NCBI GenBank assembly: GCA_011372825.1
Contig: DSAK01000097.1
Location: forward strand, 1 to 7,966
DNA from: Campylobacterota bacterium
GTDB lineage: Bacteria; Campylobacterota; Campylobacteria; Campylobacterales; Sulfurovaceae
DNA length: 7,966 nt
Direction of reading: 5' to 3'
A program made the translations under genes and the position numbers. How positions within the stretch are numbered: the stretch's first letter is position 1; every line of letters starts with the position of its first letter. Of this stretch, positions 6,312 to 7,966 are shown piece by piece. The notes beneath the pieces were generated by a model. The model worked only from the letters and a program-made list of their open reading frames with translations, was not told the origin of the DNA and did not search any database.

Positions 6312-6978
6312 CTATATCGATGTTTTTTGCAAGATTAATGGAGACATTAGTGTCAGAAACAGTAAGTATATCTCCATCGAGTTCCAAGAGATTATAGCTT
6401 GAGGGCAAATCGATATTCATTGGATGTGGTTTTGTGTATATATTGGCAAAATTACCAATTTTAGCTAATGGAGTAAAAATAAAAAAATGTTTTTTACTTG
6501 TAAGAAACCAAGGTAAAAGGGCGATATGCATTGGGAGTAAAAATATAAAAGCAAGAGCATATTTCACCCAGCCATTTTTTAGCCAGCCAAACCGTAAACT
6601 TTCTGCAATTGCTATGTGTTGTGCATCAAAAATATTGCCAGCAGAAAAAAGAAACAAATGTTTATTTAGGGTATATGTTTGGTGATTAGCAATTTTTGGA
6701 GGCTTACCGTGTGTGAGGTTTGTGATGATTTTGTTTGGATTTGATATTTTGTAGTATTTTGCAAGTATATTGAATGAGCCTGTTGGATTGAGAATAAAAG
6801 GTGGGAGTCTTTCCTCTGTACTTAAGGCTGATACTGTGCGTCTGATAGCCCCATCGCCACCATGTATGACTATAAAATTATAGTTTTTAATATCAATACT
6901 TTCAAGCTTGTTAATATCAATACAATCTACTGCTATCTCTTGAGTATTTAGTGTGCCATTGATTGATAAAAACTTCAT
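6298..6978 (-). CDS. Short diacylglycerol kinase / lipid kinase-like protein
   Basis: A 226-aa protein of the DAGK catalytic/YegS/LCB5 type, ATP-dependent kinases acting on membrane lipids such as diacylglycerol. Counting from ATG 6978: FIVIHGGDGAIRR (35-47) is the GGDGT nucleotide motif with Ala for Thr. FILNPTGSFNILAKYY (61-76) matches the P-x-GTxN-x-x-A loop with Ser for Thr. LLELDGDIL (197-205) matches the C-terminal DGE element. A hydrophobic stretch YALAFIFLLPMHIALLPWFL (140-159) could sit in the membrane. It is clearly shorter than the usual roughly 290-320 aa, with GGDG reached about 20 residues early, so the N-terminal NP.SG strand-helix unit is reduced. Start: a GTG at 6987 is in frame but lies inside the strong AGGTGA Shine-Dalgarno sequence, which serves ATG 6978. 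It is divergent from the exported protein and convergent with the helicase. Substrate not visible; it could be a catalytically weakened relative. Confidence 0.8.
   Translation of the reverse strand: MKFLSINGTLNTQEIAVDCIDINKLESIDIKNYNFIVIHGGDGAIRRTVSALSTEERLPPFILNPTGSFNILAKYYKISNPNKIITNLTHGKPPKIANHQTYTLNKHLFLFSAGNIFDAQHIAIAESLRFGWLKNGWVKYALAFIFLLPMHIALLPWFLTSKKHFFIFTPLAKIGNFANIYTKPHPMNIDLPSSYNLLELDGDILTVSDTNVSINLAKNIDIVIDA
6303..6328 (+). terminator. Possible weak terminator of the RNase T2-helicase unit
   Basis: Stem CATC-t-ATA / TAT-c-GATG with a 4-base loop (6303-6322) is followed by six T (6323-6328). It begins in the last codons of the helicase and lies inside the C-terminal codons of the opposing kinase gene. 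The stem has few G-C pairs and one mismatch, so efficiency is doubtful. Confidence 0.33.
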
Positions 6979-6983
6979 AATTT

Positions 6984-6989
6984 TCACCT
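6984..6989 (-). promoter_or_regulatory. Ribosome binding site deciding the kinase start
   Basis: On the minus strand AGGTGA lies 5 bp before ATG 6978. The in-frame GTG at 6987 is part of this sequence, so it is unlikely to be the start. Confidence 0.65.
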
Positions 6990-7049
6990 AGATTTAGATT
7001 TGCACATGATACACTTTTTATCGTTAAATCTATATAGAATTTTGCACCT

Positions 7050-7078
7050 TTTTAAATGTAATGCTATTATGTTACAAT
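7050..7078 (+). promoter_or_regulatory. Probable promoter of the exported-protein gene
   Basis: TACAAT (7073-7078) with an upstream TGT gives an extended -10 (TGTTACAAT). TTTTAA at 7050-7055 sits 17 bp upstream as a poor -35. Transcription would start near 7085, leaving a leader of about 23 nt before ATG 7108. A second TATAAT at 7091-7096 is too close to the RBS to be used for this gene. Confidence 0.45.
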
Positions 7079-7096
7079 ACAAGATGAGTTTATAAT

Positions 7097-7101
7097 GAAG
7101 G
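7097..7101 (+). promoter_or_regulatory. Ribosome binding site of the exported-protein gene
   Basis: GAAGG lies 6 bp before ATG 7108 and supports that start. Confidence 0.6.
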
Positions 7102-7107
7102 CAATAT

Positions 7108-7966
7108 ATGCGATTTTGGCATTGTTTGATAGTACTACTTTTGCATACATCCCTCCCTTTGTTTGCCCAAAGTGGTACAAGCTATAATATTGAGCAGGGT
7201 TTTGTAAAGTATCATGTCACTGGATTTGCCCAAGTTGGTGAAAGTAGTAGTCTTAGAATAGATGGCACCAAAAGGCTTGTATTCAAAGACTTTGGTTACT
7301 TGCGCTTAGAAGAAGAATCAAGGCAAGAGTATTTGCGTGGTAGCTTAGAAGAGAATCATTATGTTTTTAGATATAAAAAAAGAGATGGCAATAGAGTGTT
7401 TGATGTAGATGTAGAGAATCAACAAGTTTTAGAGTACACTACTTCCGCCAGCCATTTATCTGTGCTCCCCTTGGATTATAATGCTACTATATCAGGGGTT
7501 TCCTGTCAATTTTATGAAATCAAAGGGTATTACCAAGAGTGTAGACATCAAGGGGTTGCATTGTTTTCCCAATACAATTTATCGGGGGTCAATTATTCAA
7601 AAGTTGCCACAGAAATCAATTTTGCAAGTGATGTAAATGAGACACTTTTTGAGCTGCCAACATTTCCTGTAAATCTTTTGGTTCTTTATGCTGTAGACAA
7701 TACAAAACAAAAAAGACCAAATGAGATTCCTGAGGTGTTAAGGAGCATACTTAGAGAAGTGCAGGAATTAAACGCAACTCAGCAAGAGATAGATTTTTTT
7801 GTACAGCAACAAGAACCAGAATGGCAAAAAAGGATATTTCATAGGATTTTTACCAACCAACACACTATGCTTCCACAAGTTTTTAATCAACTTCAACAAA
7901 CTAGAGAGTGCATGCAACAAGCTAGTGACTTTAATGCAACAAGTGGATGTGTGGAGCCATTAAGAC
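7108..7966 (+). CDS. Exported protein of unknown function, 3' end beyond window
   Basis: An open frame of 286 codons runs from ATG 7108 to the window edge without a stop. The N-terminus MRFWHCLIVLLLHTSLPLFA is a signal peptide with a good signal peptidase I site (LFA|QS after residue 20), so a periplasmic or surface protein is expected; Cys6 is in the hydrophobic core and is not a lipobox. Residues about 26-187 alternate short beta-like strands (VKYHVTGFAQVG, LVFKDFGYLRLEEE, CQFYEIKGYYQEC) and end with a FASDVNETLFELPTFPV element. This is reminiscent of LolA/DUF4412-like periplasmic proteins, by eye only. Residues about 205-286 are helical and Gln-rich. Two cysteine pairs, 133/145 and 268/281, could form disulfides. 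It has its own promoter-like element and is divergent from the kinase gene. I cannot assign a function. Confidence 0.85.
   Translation, partial: MRFWHCLIVLLLHTSLPLFAQSGTSYNIEQGFVKYHVTGFAQVGESSSLRIDGTKRLVFKDFGYLRLEEESRQEYLRGSLEENHYVFRYKKRDGNRVFDVDVENQQVLEYTTSASHLSVLPLDYNATISGVSCQFYEIKGYYQECRHQGVALFSQYNLSGVNYSKVATEINFASDVNETLFELPTFPVNLLVLYAVDNTKQKRPNEIPEVLRSILREVQELNATQQEIDFFVQQQEPEWQKRIFHRIFTNQHTMLPQVFNQLQQTRECMQQASDFNATSGCVEPLR

Noticed and set aside
6434..6685. Open frame of 83 codons on the + strand opposite the lipid kinase
   Set aside because: It mirrors the kinase coding region, with no RBS or recognisable domain; the kinase motifs are on the minus strand.
7006..7011. TATCAT on the minus strand as a promoter for the lipid kinase
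   Set aside because: It matches only 4 of 6 and has no usable -35 or T-rich periodicity, so it is too weak to list.
1..7966. Defence system, toxin-antitoxin pair, CRISPR array or mobile element built around the RNase and helicase
   Set aside because: The RNase carries a signal peptide and T2 motifs, and the helicase is a common Dda/Pif1 type. I saw no transposase, integrase, repeat array, terminal repeat or shift in base composition.

Overview
The window is AT-rich (roughly one third G+C by eye), densely packed, bacterial chromosomal DNA. The FtsK winged-helix tail, a bacterial-type aconitase B, promoters with a recognisable -10 but poor -35 boxes, and the overall codon style point to the Campylobacterota (Epsilonproteobacteria). 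The aconitase N-terminus reminded me of the Sulfurimonas/Sulfurovum/Sulfuricurvum side of that phylum, but this is recall, not a search, and genus is not settled.

Layout from left to right. (1) The 3' end of ftsK (2-145, +) is followed after 24 bp by a 134-aa protein with a Tudor/SH3-like N-terminus (170-574, +), probably in the same transcript. (2) After a 144-bp leader with a promoter-like element and short dyad symmetries comes acnB (719-3289, +), complete, with all three Fe-S cysteines and its own hairpin terminator. (3) Convergent to it lies a 308-aa HpcH/HpaI aldolase/citrate lyase-family (CitE-like) gene (3330-4256, -). (4) A 70-bp divergent promoter region separates it from a GTG-started, secreted RNase T2 homologue (4327-5037, +). 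The 3' end of that gene overlaps by 10 bp a Dda/Pif1/RecD-like superfamily 1 helicase (5028-6311, +). (5) The helicase end overlaps by 14 bp, tail to tail, a short diacylglycerol/lipid-kinase-like gene (6298-6978, -). (6) Divergent from the kinase, an exported protein of unknown function begins at 7108 (+) and runs off the right edge.

How the genes fit together: acnB is core carbon metabolism (citrate-isocitrate interconversion, in an oxidative or a reductive TCA cycle). The neighbouring CitE-like protein is a plausible C-C lyase of CoA thioesters or short keto acids, but its substrate is not visible. The RNase T2 and helicase share a transcript by overlap, yet one should be periplasmic and the other cytosolic, so the link is probably transcriptional compaction. 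I see no mobile element, CRISPR array, tRNA or rRNA, and no clear new multi-gene system. The points most worth checking are the Glu-to-Gln change at the RNase T2 active-site motif, the dyads in the acnB leader, the reduced lipid kinase, and the unassigned proteins at 170-574 and 7108-7966.
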